DNA of 8,686 nucleotides from Evtepia sp. Its GTDB lineage: Bacteria; Bacillota; Clostridia; Oscillospirales; Oscillospiraceae. Every line of letters starts with the position of its first letter. Positions within the stretch are counted from its first letter, which is position 1. The stretch covers positions 1-8,686 of the forward strand of contig JAHHRP010000081.1 in assembly GCA_020025735.1 (NCBI GenBank), read 5' to 3'. This document shows positions 1 to 7,110 of the stretch, one piece after another. Both the position numbers and the translations under genes were made by a program. The notes under the pieces are model-generated. The model ran no database searches. It was not told the origin of the DNA and worked only from the letters and a program-made list of their open reading frames with translations.

Positions 1-1932
1 TACCAGAATCAAGAGCGAGATCAGGGAGACAGTTTTGCTGCTATTGGGGTCAACTGGGGCTACACTGGGGCCAAGCTGGCTGAAAATATGGACCCTCTAA
101 CGGTGCTGGTCTTAGGGGGGATGTTGTTGCTGATTGTGATCACCGGATATTTGATTATCTATAATGTGTTCCAGATTTCCGTGACCAACGACATTCGCTT
201 TTATGGGTTGCTGAAAACCATTGGAACAACAGGCCGACAGATCAAAATGCTGCTGCGTCAACAGGCGCTGCTGCTCAGTTTTGTCAGCATTCCGATTGGT
301 TTGCTTTTGGGTTGGCTGGTGGGAGGACAGCTGACCCCTATGGTGATTCACCGCCTGAACGGTGTGAGAAGTGTGGTCTCTGTGCGGCCGGTGATCTTTG
401 TGGGGGCAGCGCTGTTTGCGCTCTTTACGGTTTTGCTTTCCTGTGCCAAGCCTGGAAAGATGGCGGCGAAGGTGTCACCCATTGAGGCGCTGCGATACAC
501 CGAAGGTAGTGGTATAAAGAGAAAAGAAAAAAAGAGCGGAAAGGTGACGGCTTGCTCTATGGCTTGGGCAAACTTGAGCCGCAGCAAAGGCAAAACAGTG
601 ATTACGATTCTTTCTTTGTCTCTGGCAGTGGTTTTGACCACCATGACTGTGACCTTCACCCGGGGGTTTGATATGGACAAGTATCTTGCTGGGCGTAGCT
701 GCAGTGACTTTGTTGTGGCTGACGGGAAACATTTCCAGACAGGAGGCGAGCTATTTAACCCAGAGATGGAGTTGCCCCAAGAAGTGATTGACGAGATAAA
801 GGCGCAGGGAGGAATCACAGAGGGAGGGCGGGTCTATGGAAAGACAACGCCGGTGCTGGAGAGCGTGACAGAGGAGTGGTTTTCTCAGAATAATAATAGG
901 TGGTATACCACTGAGCAGTTGAAGGAGAAGATCGCTGCAATGGAGCGAGACGAAGCGGGTTTGCTTTTCGATGGGGCCCAACTCTATGGCATGGAGCCTT
1001 TCGCATTGGATCGGCTGAACGTAGTGGAAGGAGATCTGTCTAAACTCTATGAACCAGGTGGGCACGCCATTGCTGCTGTTGTGAGCACCGACGACTATGG
1101 AAAAGCGGAACGGGACTCCCACTGGGCGCGACTGGGAGATACCATTACGCTGCGCTATGTGGATGCGTACGAATACTATGACCCTGCTACGGGAGAGATC
1201 TTTGGGTCGGAACCTCCGGCGACAAAGGAATATGCTTCCCGTGCTGCTGCGTATCGCGAGGTGGACTATGAGGTGGTAGCTTTGGTAGCAATCCCTATCT
1301 CTTTGGACTATGGATACTATGGTGATGATGGATTTGTACTCAACGATCAAACCTTTTGCACAGAGACAAAGAGCGATAGTGTGATGCTCTATGCATTTGA
1401 CACCGAGAAGGAGAGGACCCAAGAGATGGAGAACTTCCTGATCGACTATACAGAAAAGGAACATCCCATGTATGATTACGTCAGTAAGGCAACCTATCAA
1501 GGGGAGTTTGAAGGCTTCCGATCGATGTTTTTGATCTTAGGAGGCGCGCTGAGTTTCATTGTAGGCTTGGTGGGCGTATTGAACTTTTTCAATGCGATCC
1601 TCATGGGGATTCTCACCAGACGGCGGGAATTTGCTGTTCTTCAATCGATTGGTATGACGGGATGGCAGCTAAAGGCCATGTTGGTCTGGGAAGGATTGTT
1701 TTACGCGCTGGGAGCGATTTTCTTATCCTTGGGATTGACTCTGGTGTTAGGGCCTCTGTCTGCCTCTAGTTTGGAGCGTTTGTTTTGGTTCTTTACCTAT
1801 CGCCTGACAATCACGCCCATTCTCATCCTGTTGCCGATTTTCTTGCTGCTGGGATGTTTTGTACCCTTGGTGGTATCCTGGCGAGTGTCTCAGCAGTCTC
1901 TGATCGAGCGTCTGCGTCAGGGGGAAACCTGA
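1..1932 (+). CDS. FtsX-like ABC transporter permease, 5'-truncated by the window edge
   Basis: The frame is open from base 1 (first codons read YQNQERDQGD) and ends at TGA 1930-1932, so at least 643 residues of a longer protein are visible; the first in-frame ATG, at 88, is internal. This is a membrane permease subunit of an ABC transporter. Predicted membrane segments lie near visible residues 31-57, 89-110, 129-148 and 197-219, then a hydrophilic, presumably extracytoplasmic domain (about 220-505), then segments near 509-535, 563-585 and 602-627. Two FtsX modules are shown by paired cytoplasmic loops (LLKTIGTTGRQIKMLL and FAVLQSIGMTGWQLKAML) and by paired end motifs PIEALR (160-165) and SLIERLR near the C-terminus. 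The missing N-terminus should hold the first membrane helix and another outer domain. The partner ATPase, normally just upstream, is outside the window. Family members export lipids or peptides or act in antibiotic-peptide resistance; the substrate cannot be read from the sequence. Confidence 0.9.
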   Translation, partial: YQNQERDQGDSFAAIGVNWGYTGAKLAENMDPLTVLVLGGMLLLIVITGYLIIYNVFQISVTNDIRFYGLLKTIGTTGRQIKMLLRQQALLLSFVSIPIGLLLGWLVGGQLTPMVIHRLNGVRSVVSVRPVIFVGAALFALFTVLLSCAKPGKMAAKVSPIEALRYTEGSGIKRKEKKSGKVTACSMAWANLSRSKGKTVITILSLSLAVVLTTMTVTFTRGFDMDKYLAGRSCSDFVVADGKHFQTGGELFNPEMELPQEVIDEIKAQGGITEGGRVYGKTTPVLESVTEEWFSQNNNRWYTTEQLKEKIAAMERDEAGLLFDGAQLYGMEPFALDRLNVVEGDLSKLYEPGGHAIAAVVSTDDYGKAERDSHWARLGDTITLRYVDAYEYYDPATGEIFGSEPPATKEYASRAAAYREVDYEVVALVAIPISLDYGYYGDDGFVLNDQTFCTETKSDSVMLYAFDTEKERTQEMENFLIDYTEKEHPMYDYVSKATYQGEFEGFRSMFLILGGALSFIVGLVGVLNFFNAILMGILTRRREFAVLQSIGMTGWQLKAMLVWEGLFYALGAIFLSLGLTLVLGPLSASSLERLFWFFTYRLTITPILILLPIFLLLGCFVPLVVSWRVSQQSLIERLRQGET

Positions 1933-1962
1933 GGCAATTTTATAAAACGATAAACTGTTCGC

Positions 1963-2013
1963 AGAGAGCCGCGGGTCTCTCCTCTTTGGGAGAGACTGGC
2001 GGCCTCTTTTTTT
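1963..2013 (+). terminator. Intrinsic terminator after the ABC permease gene
   Basis: A long stem starts 30 bases after the permease stop. The inner stem pairs GTCTCTCC (1975-1982) with GGAGAGAC (1989-1996) around the loop TCTTTG. The middle stem pairs GCCGC (1968-1972) with GCGGC (1999-2003), and AGAG/CTCT pairs close the base after a one-base bulge. A run of seven T follows at 2007-2013. It isolates the heat-shock operon from upstream transcription. Confidence 0.93.
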
Positions 2014-2056
2014 GGGATCGACCACAGGAGGAAGGGTTGGCAGTCTCGGCTGCAAG

Positions 2057-2071
2057 GTGCAAAGATTGCAC
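2057..2071. repeat. Perfect 6-bp inverted repeat upstream of the hrcA promoter
   Basis: GTGCAA (2057-2062) and TTGCAC (2066-2071) are perfect inverted copies separated by AGA. The site lies 80 bases upstream of the -35 element, between the permease terminator and the heat-shock promoter. Arms this short can occur by chance. It could be a weak regulator-binding site; no known operator is recognised. The rest of 2014-2128 shows no supported gene. Confidence 0.35.
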
Positions 2072-2150
2072 GAAAACCAAGGATGGCGGGTCACAAAACT
2101 ATGAAAAGTCCTGAAAGTCCCAAGAAGATAAGATATTTTTTTTCGAGCGC

Positions 2151-2179
2151 TTGACATTTTGAGGGGGAAGTGCTACATT
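2151..2179 (+). promoter_or_regulatory. Sigma-A promoter of the hrcA-grpE-dnaK-dnaJ operon
   Basis: A perfect -35 hexamer TTGACA (2151-2156) is followed by a 17-base spacer and a -10 TACATT (2174-2179) with a TG extension at 2171-2172, i.e. an extended -10. An A/T-rich stretch at 2129-2143 just upstream resembles an UP element. Transcription should start around 2185-2187, inside the left arm of the CIRCE operator. This is the expected design for HrcA-repressed class I heat-shock operons, read by vegetative RNA polymerase and controlled by repression. Confidence 0.92.
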
Positions 2180-2183
2180 AACT

Positions 2184-2210
2184 TTAGCACTCGAAGAGAA
2201 TGAGTGCTAA
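2184..2210. promoter_or_regulatory. CIRCE operator (HrcA binding site)
   Basis: TTAGCACTC (2184-2192), nine spacer bases, then GAGTGCTAA (2202-2210): an exact match to the CIRCE consensus with perfect arms and the canonical N9 spacing. It begins five bases after the -10 element and covers the expected transcription start, so bound HrcA would block initiation. The encoded repressor is the first gene of the operon, giving autoregulation. Transcribed CIRCE can also fold at the 5' end of the mRNA. No second CIRCE is present before dnaK or dnaJ. Confidence 0.98.
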
Positions 2211-2221
2211 AAAGATTTGAA

Positions 2222-2237
2222 AGGCCAAAGGAGGCCT
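2222..2237 (+). promoter_or_regulatory. Small hairpin overlapping the hrcA ribosome binding site
   Basis: AGGCC (2222-2226) pairs with GGCCT (2233-2237) around the loop AAAGGA. The Shine-Dalgarno AGGAGG (2229-2234) lies across the loop and 3' arm, seven bases before the hrcA ATG at 2242. Folding would partly hide the ribosome binding site. Whether this five-pair stem matters in the cell is inference. Confidence 0.4.
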
Positions 2238-2241
2238 GGAC

Positions 2242-3300
2242 ATGGAACTGTCGGAGCGCAAGAAACAGATCCTTCGCGCGGTGGTAGAAAACTACATACA
2301 GACCGCAGAACCTGTTGGCTCCAAGGCGATTGTGGCCAGCGCCGGCCTGAAGGTCTCCTCTGCCACCATCCGCAACGAAATGGCAGAGTTGGAGACCCAG
2401 GGATATTTGGAACAGCCCCACACCTCCGCCGGACGGATCCCGTCTCCCAAAGGGTATCGGCTATACGTCAATGAACTCATGGAGGAACATCGGCTGACCA
2501 TGCAGGAGGCCCAGAAGATCAATGAAGCGCTGAACCTGAAGATTCGAGAAATGGATCAGGTGATGACCGAGGCGGGAAAGATCATTTCCCAACTAACGAA
2601 ATACCCCACGTTTGCCCTCACCAAAGGGACCAAGAAAGCCACCATTGTTCGTTATGATCTGCTGATGGTGGAGGAGTCATCCTTTATTGCCGTTCTTATG
2701 ACGGACGGACAGTTGGTGAGAAACAAACTTTTTCGGCTGTCTGACCCCCTCTCGGAAACCCAGTTGCAGTTGTTGGGTACTTTGCTCAATACCTCCTTTA
2801 CAGGGCTGACGCTGGAGGAACTGTCACCAGAACTGGCACGGGTAGCATCCCATGCGGGAGGAGAAGCCTATGGCCTGATTCGTCTGGTGGTTTCCTTCGC
2901 GATGGAGCTTCTGGAGGAACTGGAGACCAATGTCATTCACACAGCCGGGATCCCCACGTTGCTGGCCCACCCGGAATACCAGAGTTTAGAACGGGCAGAG
3001 CCCCTCATGAATTTCTTATCAGAGATGGGAGAGGGAGCTGAACTGCCAGTGGTCCAGGGGGAACATGTGAAAATTCTCATCGGCCCGGAAAATGTGGCCG
3101 ATGAGCTAAAAGATTCCAGTGTCATCATGGCCAGCTATGACATTGGCAGCGGTATGCAGGGAATCATCGGGGTGGTAGGCCCCACCCGGATGGATTACGC
3201 GGATTTGGCAGCTCGGCTGTCTTACTTTGCTGAGGGACTCTCACGGATGTTCGGCAAAGGAGAAATCCCACCCCCTGCTGGAAGTGATTCTGAAGAATGA
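2242..3300 (+). CDS. hrcA: Heat-inducible transcription repressor HrcA
   Basis: HrcA is the repressor of class I heat-shock genes. It binds CIRCE as a dimer and, in studied Firmicutes, needs the GroE chaperonin to stay active. The 352-residue product is a normal family length. The N-terminus (about 1-75) is the winged-helix DNA-binding domain, with EPVGSKA at 23-29, the recognition segment SSATIRNEMAELE at 39-51, and the conserved HTSAGRIPS at 60-68. The middle and C-terminal parts form the GAF-like and dimerisation regions and end in the family motif IGVVGPTRMDYA (309-320). The ATG at 2242 is set by AGGAGG at 2229-2234. It is the first gene of the operon and lies directly downstream of a perfect CIRCE, so it represses itself along with grpE, dnaK and dnaJ. 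Its TGA overlaps an out-of-frame ATG at 3297; the true grpE start is 17 bases further on. Confidence 0.98.
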   Translation: MELSERKKQILRAVVENYIQTAEPVGSKAIVASAGLKVSSATIRNEMAELETQGYLEQPHTSAGRIPSPKGYRLYVNELMEEHRLTMQEAQKINEALNLKIREMDQVMTEAGKIISQLTKYPTFALTKGTKKATIVRYDLLMVEESSFIAVLMTDGQLVRNKLFRLSDPLSETQLQLLGTLLNTSFTGLTLEELSPELARVASHAGGEAYGLIRLVVSFAMELLEELETNVIHTAGIPTLLAHPEYQSLERAEPLMNFLSEMGEGAELPVVQGEHVKILIGPENVADELKDSSVIMASYDIGSGMQGIIGVVGPTRMDYADLAARLSYFAEGLSRMFGKGEIPPPAGSDSEE

Positions 3301-3317
3301 GGAGGACATCAGATTCC

Positions 3318-3854
3318 ATGAATAAGAAAGAGAATGATCAGAACCAGGTTCCTGAGGAAGCCGTGGAGGAGACCGCTGAAGAAGTGATTGAAACCCCAGA
3401 AGCGGCAAAGGAGTCTTCTGAAGAGGAAACACTCCAGCAAGCGCTGCGAGAGCAGGAAGACAAATATCTGCGCCTGTTGGCGGAATACGATAACTACCGT
3501 AAGCGAAGCCAGAAGGAAAAGGAAAATGCTTGGACCTCAGCCAAAGCAGACACGATTCGAGAGCTGCTGCCTGTCTATGACAACTTGGAGCGCGCCTTAA
3601 AGCAGGAGACTGCCGATGAGGCGTATGCCAAGGGGGTGCAGATGACCATGCAGCAGTTGAAAACTGTGCTGGAAAAGCTGGGGATCGAAGAAATCCCTGC
3701 CCAGAATGAAACCTTTGATCCTAATGTTCACAATGCTGTTATGCACATGGAAGACGAGACTTTGGGAGAAAATATTGTGGCAGAGGTTTTCCAGGCAGGC
3801 TTCAAGATGGGCGATAAGGTGATTCGCCACGCGATGGTAAAGGTGGCAAACTAA
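3318..3854 (+). CDS. grpE: Nucleotide exchange factor GrpE
   Basis: GrpE is the cytoplasmic co-chaperone that opens the DnaK nucleotide cleft and releases ADP. From ATG 3318 the product is 178 residues. Residues 1-40 are a disordered Glu-rich tail. Residues 40-95 form the long dimeric helix (EQEDKYLRLLAEYDNYRKR at 45-63). The C-terminal beta-wing region carries FDPNVHNAVM (133-142) and the signature GFKMGDKVIRHAMVKV (161-176). An earlier ATG at 3297 overlaps the hrcA stop and would add MRRTSDS. I prefer 3318 because GGAGG at 3301-3305 precedes it, whereas nothing good precedes 3297; the 12-base gap is somewhat long, so 3297 is not excluded. The close spacing to hrcA supports co-transcription. 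A 97-base gap follows before dnaK. Confidence 0.97.
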   Translation: MNKKENDQNQVPEEAVEETAEEVIETPEAAKESSEEETLQQALREQEDKYLRLLAEYDNYRKRSQKEKENAWTSAKADTIRELLPVYDNLERALKQETADEAYAKGVQMTMQQLKTVLEKLGIEEIPAQNETFDPNVHNAVMHMEDETLGENIVAEVFQAGFKMGDKVIRHAMVKVAN

Positions 3855-3915
3855 GAGCCAAAATGCTTGCGGAAGAGAATGCTGCACCACTGCGGCAGAA
3901 ACCAAACAAATACAC

Positions 3916-3929
3916 AACAGTGATCTGTT
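3916..3929 (+). repeat. Short hairpin ahead of the dnaK ribosome binding site
   Basis: AACAG (3916-3920) and CTGTT (3925-3929) are perfect inverted arms around TGAT. The stem lies just upstream of the AAGGAGG at 3936-3942 without covering it, in the 97-base grpE-dnaK gap. It could mark an mRNA processing or stability element, or be chance. The rest of this gap shows no terminator, promoter or second CIRCE. Confidence 0.3.
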
Positions 3930-3951
3930 CTTGATAAGGAGGAACAATATT

Positions 3952-5814
3952 ATGTCTAAAATCATTGGTATCGATTTGGGAACGACAAACTCCTGTGTTT
4001 CCGTTATGGAGGGCGGCGAGGCTGTCGTTATCCCCAATGCAGAAGGCAACCGTACAACCCCTTCCATTGTAGCGTTTTCCAAGGACGGCGAGCGGATGGT
4101 GGGCCAAGTGGCAAAGCGCCAGGCCATCACCAACCCCGACCGAACCGTCATTTCCATCAAGCGTGAGATGGGTTCCAACTACAAAGTGAATGTTGACAAT
4201 AAGTCGTATACGCCCCAGGAGATCTCTGCTATGGTTTTGCAGAAGCTGAAGGCAGATGCAGAAGCCTATCTGGGTCAGACGGTCACGGAGGCAGTCATCA
4301 CGGTGCCCGCATACTTCACCGATGCCCAGCGGCAGGCCACCAAGGATGCTGGTAAGATTGCCGGCCTGGAGGTCAAGCGGATTATTAACGAGCCAACTGC
4401 TGCGGCTCTGGCTTATGGTGTGGATAAGGAATCCGACCAGAAGATTATGGTTTACGACCTGGGCGGCGGTACCTTCGACGTATCTATCCTGGAGATCGGG
4501 GATGGCGTCATCGAGGTGCTGGCAACTGCGGGCAACAACCGCCTGGGCGGCGATGACTTTGACAAATGTGTGATGGACTGGATGGTGGCCGAGTTCAAGA
4601 AGAGCGAGGGCATTGATCTGAGTACGGATAAGGTTGCGATGCAGCGCTTGAAGGAAGCAGCAGAAAAAGCCAAGATCGAGCTGTCTGGAGTGACATCCTC
4701 TGCCATTAACCTGCCCTATATTACTGCCGACGCTACCGGTCCTAAGCATCTGGACCTGACGCTCACCCGGGCAAAGTTTAATGAGCTTACTGCCAAACTG
4801 GTGGAGGATACCGCAGGACCTGTGCGTCAGGCGATGAGTGATGCAGGGTTGTCTGGCAGCGAGATTGCCAAGGTTCTTATGGTTGGTGGTTCCAGCCGGA
4901 TTCCTGCTGTGCAGGATGTGGTTAAGAAGCTCACAGGGAAAGAAGGATTTAAAGGAATCAACCCTGATGAGTGTGTGGCCATGGGCGCAGCCCTCCAGGG
5001 CGGCGTGCTGGTTGGCGATGTGAAGGGCCTGCTGCTGTTGGACGTAACCCCTCTGTCCCTGGGCATTGAGACCATGGGTGGCGTAATGACCAAGCTCATT
5101 GAGCGGAACACCACCATCCCTGCCAAGAAGAGCCAGGTCTTTACGACTGCTGCTGATAATCAGACCAGCGTAGAGGTCCATGTCCTCCAGGGAGAGCGTG
5201 AGATGGCGCAGTATAACAAGACCCTGGGTCGTTTCAGCCTGGATGGGATTGCGCCTGCCCGCCGGGGTGTGCCTCAGATTGAGGTGACGTTTGACATTGA
5301 TGCCAATGGTATTGTGAATGTATCGGCCAAGGATTTGGGTACTGGTACCGAGCAGCATATCACCATTACTTCTTCCACCAACATGTCTAAAGAGGACATT
5401 GAGAAAGCGGTCAAGGAAGCCGAGCAGTTTGCTGCGGAGGATGCCCAGCGCAAGGAAGAGGTGGATACCCGGAACCAGGCAGACCAGATGGTATACCAGA
5501 GCGAAAAGGCTTTGGAAGAGATGAAGGATAAGCTGGATGCTGGTGAGGTCAGTGAGCTGGAGGCTGAGATCAACAAGGTCAAAGAAGCCCTGAAAGGCAC
5601 CGATACCCAGGCCATTAAAGCGGCGACTGAGAGCCTAACACAGGCGTTCTATAAAGTCAGTGAAAAAATGTACCAGCAGACTGGCGCTCAGGGGGCACAG
5701 CCTGGTCCCGACATGGGTGGTGCAGGCTTTGATGGTCAGCAGGCCGGAGGCAATGCTGGGAAAGGGCCGGACGATGTAGTGGATGCAGACTACACTGTGG
5801 TGGATGACCAGTAA
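3952..5814 (+). CDS. dnaK: Molecular chaperone DnaK (Hsp70)
   Basis: DnaK is the ATP-driven Hsp70 chaperone that binds exposed hydrophobic segments of client proteins in the cytoplasm, working with DnaJ and GrpE. The product from ATG 3952 is 620 residues; AAGGAGG at 3936-3942 sets this start over an upstream in-frame TTG at 3931. The ATPase domain (about 1-355) shows GIDLGTTNS (6-14), INEPTAAALAYG (145-156), DLGGGTFDVS (169-178) and LMVGGSSRIP (309-318). The interdomain linker LLLLDVTPLSLG lies at 360-371, followed by the substrate-binding beta domain (about 372-480) and the helical lid (about 480-575). A Gly/Gln-rich tail ends in acidic DADYTVVDDQ. After IKREMG (69-74) the sequence goes directly to a short loop, lacking the roughly 24-residue insertion of Gram-negative DnaK, which supports a Gram-positive host. 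Large open frames on its opposite strand are shadows. Confidence 0.99.
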   Translation: MSKIIGIDLGTTNSCVSVMEGGEAVVIPNAEGNRTTPSIVAFSKDGERMVGQVAKRQAITNPDRTVISIKREMGSNYKVNVDNKSYTPQEISAMVLQKLKADAEAYLGQTVTEAVITVPAYFTDAQRQATKDAGKIAGLEVKRIINEPTAAALAYGVDKESDQKIMVYDLGGGTFDVSILEIGDGVIEVLATAGNNRLGGDDFDKCVMDWMVAEFKKSEGIDLSTDKVAMQRLKEAAEKAKIELSGVTSSAINLPYITADATGPKHLDLTLTRAKFNELTAKLVEDTAGPVRQAMSDAGLSGSEIAKVLMVGGSSRIPAVQDVVKKLTGKEGFKGINPDECVAMGAALQGGVLVGDVKGLLLLDVTPLSLGIETMGGVMTKLIERNTTIPAKKSQVFTTAADNQTSVEVHVLQGEREMAQYNKTLGRFSLDGIAPARRGVPQIEVTFDIDANGIVNVSAKDLGTGTEQHITITSSTNMSKEDIEKAVKEAEQFAAEDAQRKEEVDTRNQADQMVYQSEKALEEMKDKLDAGEVSELEAEINKVKEALKGTDTQAIKAATESLTQAFYKVSEKMYQQTGAQGAQPGPDMGGAGFDGQQAGGNAGKGPDDVVDADYTVVDDQ

Positions 5815-5834
5815 TTGGAAAGCAGACGCGGCAG

Positions 5835-5860
5835 AGGGGGACAGGGTTTCCTGTCCCCCT
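5835..5860 (+). promoter_or_regulatory. Strong GC-rich hairpin between dnaK and dnaJ
   Basis: AGGGGGACAGG (5835-5845) pairs perfectly with CCTGTCCCCCT (5850-5860) around a GTTT loop: 11 base pairs starting 20 bases after the dnaK stop. It is followed by GCTTGTGCG rather than a T-run, so it is not a classical full terminator. It could protect the 3' end of a processed dnaK mRNA or act as a weak attenuator that lowers dnaJ relative to dnaK. A weaker stem, GGAGGG (5878-5883) with CCCTCC (5893-5898), follows before the dnaJ ribosome binding site. Confidence 0.7.
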
Positions 5861-5924
5861 GCTTGTGCGAAGATAAGGGAGGGAGTCTGTGCCCCTCCTA
5901 AGCCTATTGTGAGGTGAGAACGCT

Positions 5925-7082
5925 ATGGCAGACCAGAAAAAAAGAGATTATTACGAAGTCCTGGGGGTCAAAAAGGGCGCCTCGGATGACGAATTGAAAA
6001 AAGCATATCGGAAGCTGGCCAAGCAGAACCACCCGGACTTGAATCCCGGAGACAAAGCTGCTGAGGCCCGCTTTAAGGAGATCAACGAGGCCTATGAGGT
6101 CCTTTCAGACAAGGAAAAACGAGCCAAGTATGACCAGTTCGGCTTTGCTGGCGTAGATCCCAACTTCGGCGCTGGTGGTCCTGGTGGAGGCTTCGGCGGC
6201 TTTGATATGGGAGATATTTTCGGCTCCTTTTTCGGAGGCTTCGGTGGGTTTGGCGGTGGAGGCGGCAGCAGTGGTCGGACGGGTCCGGCAAAGGGAAGTA
6301 CTGTGCGGACTGGTCTCACCCTGACCTTAGAAGAGGCTGCCTTTGGTTGTGAGAAAGATGTGACAATTACCCATGTGGAGAGCTGCGATGTGTGCGGTGG
6401 CAGTGGCTGTGAGCCAGGGACCACAGCTGAGGTGTGTCCTGAGTGTCACGGTTCTGGCCAGGTGCGGATGCAGCAGCGGACGGTATTTGGCACGATGTCT
6501 ACTTCTACGGTCTGCCCCAACTGCCGAGGAGAGGGGAAGATTATCCACCAGAAGTGTAAGGCTTGTTCTGGCACCGGCGGTGTACGGCAGAAAAAGAAGG
6601 TGCATGTGAAGATCCCAGCAGGAATCGACAACGGTCAGGCCATTTCTGTGCGGGGTCAGGGCGATATGGGTCGCAATGGGGGTCCTGCGGGAGATCTGAT
6701 TGTGGCCATCAATGTTACGCCTCATCCGCGGCTGCGCCGGGAAGGGTCCCACATCTATCTGGACCAGGCGGTCTCCATCCTCCAGGCTACCTTGGGTGGT
6801 GAAGTGGAGATTCCCTCTCTGGATGGTAAGATTAAGTGTAAGATAGAACCGGGGACGCAGCCAGGTACAACGCTCCGCCTGGGTGGTAAGGGGGTTCCCA
6901 ACCTCAACGGCCGTGGCCGCGGGGATCAGTATGTTACGGTCCGGGTGGAGATTCCGCGGAATTTGACCGAAGAACAGCGGCAAGCGCTGCGGAAATTTGC
7001 AGAAACGATGGGAGAAATCCCTGCTGTTGGACAGATGGAAAACGGGGAACGCTCGATTTTCCACAAGAAAAAGAAGAAGTAA
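5925..7082 (+). CDS. dnaJ: Chaperone protein DnaJ (Hsp40, class A)
   Basis: DnaJ delivers unfolded clients to DnaK and stimulates its ATPase in the cytoplasm. The 385-residue product has the full class A layout. The J domain (about 7-72) has the essential HPD at 36-38. A Gly/Phe-rich linker runs about 72-118. The zinc-binding region has four CxxCxGxG repeats beginning at C154 (CDVCGGSG), C171 (CPECHGSG), C197 (CPNCRGEG) and C211 (CKACSGTG), all cysteines present. The C-terminal substrate-binding domains follow (about 220-350). The protein ends in five lysines. The start at 5925 is supported by GAGGTGA at 5911-5917, seven bases away. It lies 110 bases after dnaK, with a strong hairpin in the gap, and 28 bases before the PHP phosphatase gene. 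Regulation is expected from CIRCE through the shared transcript. Confidence 0.98.
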   Translation: MADQKKRDYYEVLGVKKGASDDELKKAYRKLAKQNHPDLNPGDKAAEARFKEINEAYEVLSDKEKRAKYDQFGFAGVDPNFGAGGPGGGFGGFDMGDIFGSFFGGFGGFGGGGGSSGRTGPAKGSTVRTGLTLTLEEAAFGCEKDVTITHVESCDVCGGSGCEPGTTAEVCPECHGSGQVRMQQRTVFGTMSTSTVCPNCRGEGKIIHQKCKACSGTGGVRQKKKVHVKIPAGIDNGQAISVRGQGDMGRNGGPAGDLIVAINVTPHPRLRREGSHIYLDQAVSILQATLGGEVEIPSLDGKIKCKIEPGTQPGTTLRLGGKGVPNLNGRGRGDQYVTVRVEIPRNLTEEQRQALRKFAETMGEIPAVGQMENGERSIFHKKKKK

Positions 7083-7110
7083 CCGTTCCCACTAGGAAAG
7101 GAAAAAAACG

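Noticed and set aside
751..1500. A 249-codon minus-strand frame opposite the permease
   Set aside because: The plus-strand frame is continuous with the FtsX permease and has matching membrane topology; the antisense product shows no motif and no start signal.
2105..2120. Direct repeat AAAGTCC (2105-2111 and 2114-2120) upstream of the promoter
   Set aside because: Only two seven-base copies, with no known operator resemblance; too short to call.
3297..3320. GrpE starting at ATG 3297, overlapping the hrcA stop as ATGA
   Set aside because: The extra MRRTSDS has no Shine-Dalgarno before it, while GGAGG precedes ATG 3318 and the MNKKEND start looks natural. Kept only as a lesser alternative.
3802..5358. 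A 518-codon open frame on the minus strand opposite grpE/dnaK
   Set aside because: Long antisense frames opposite dnaK are a known by-product of its codon usage. This one has no ribosome binding site I can support, no recognisable domain, and a His/Leu/Arg-rich shadow composition.
6327..7064. A 245-codon minus-strand frame opposite dnaJ
   Set aside because: It lies wholly within a clearly genuine dnaJ, is rich in shadow residues, and shows no family motif.
7060..7082. A-rich lysine run at the dnaJ 3' end as a possible programmed frameshift site
   Set aside because: The run is mixed AAG/AAA codons ending at a normal stop. No slippery heptamer with a downstream stem is evident, and the PHP gene has its own ribosome binding site.
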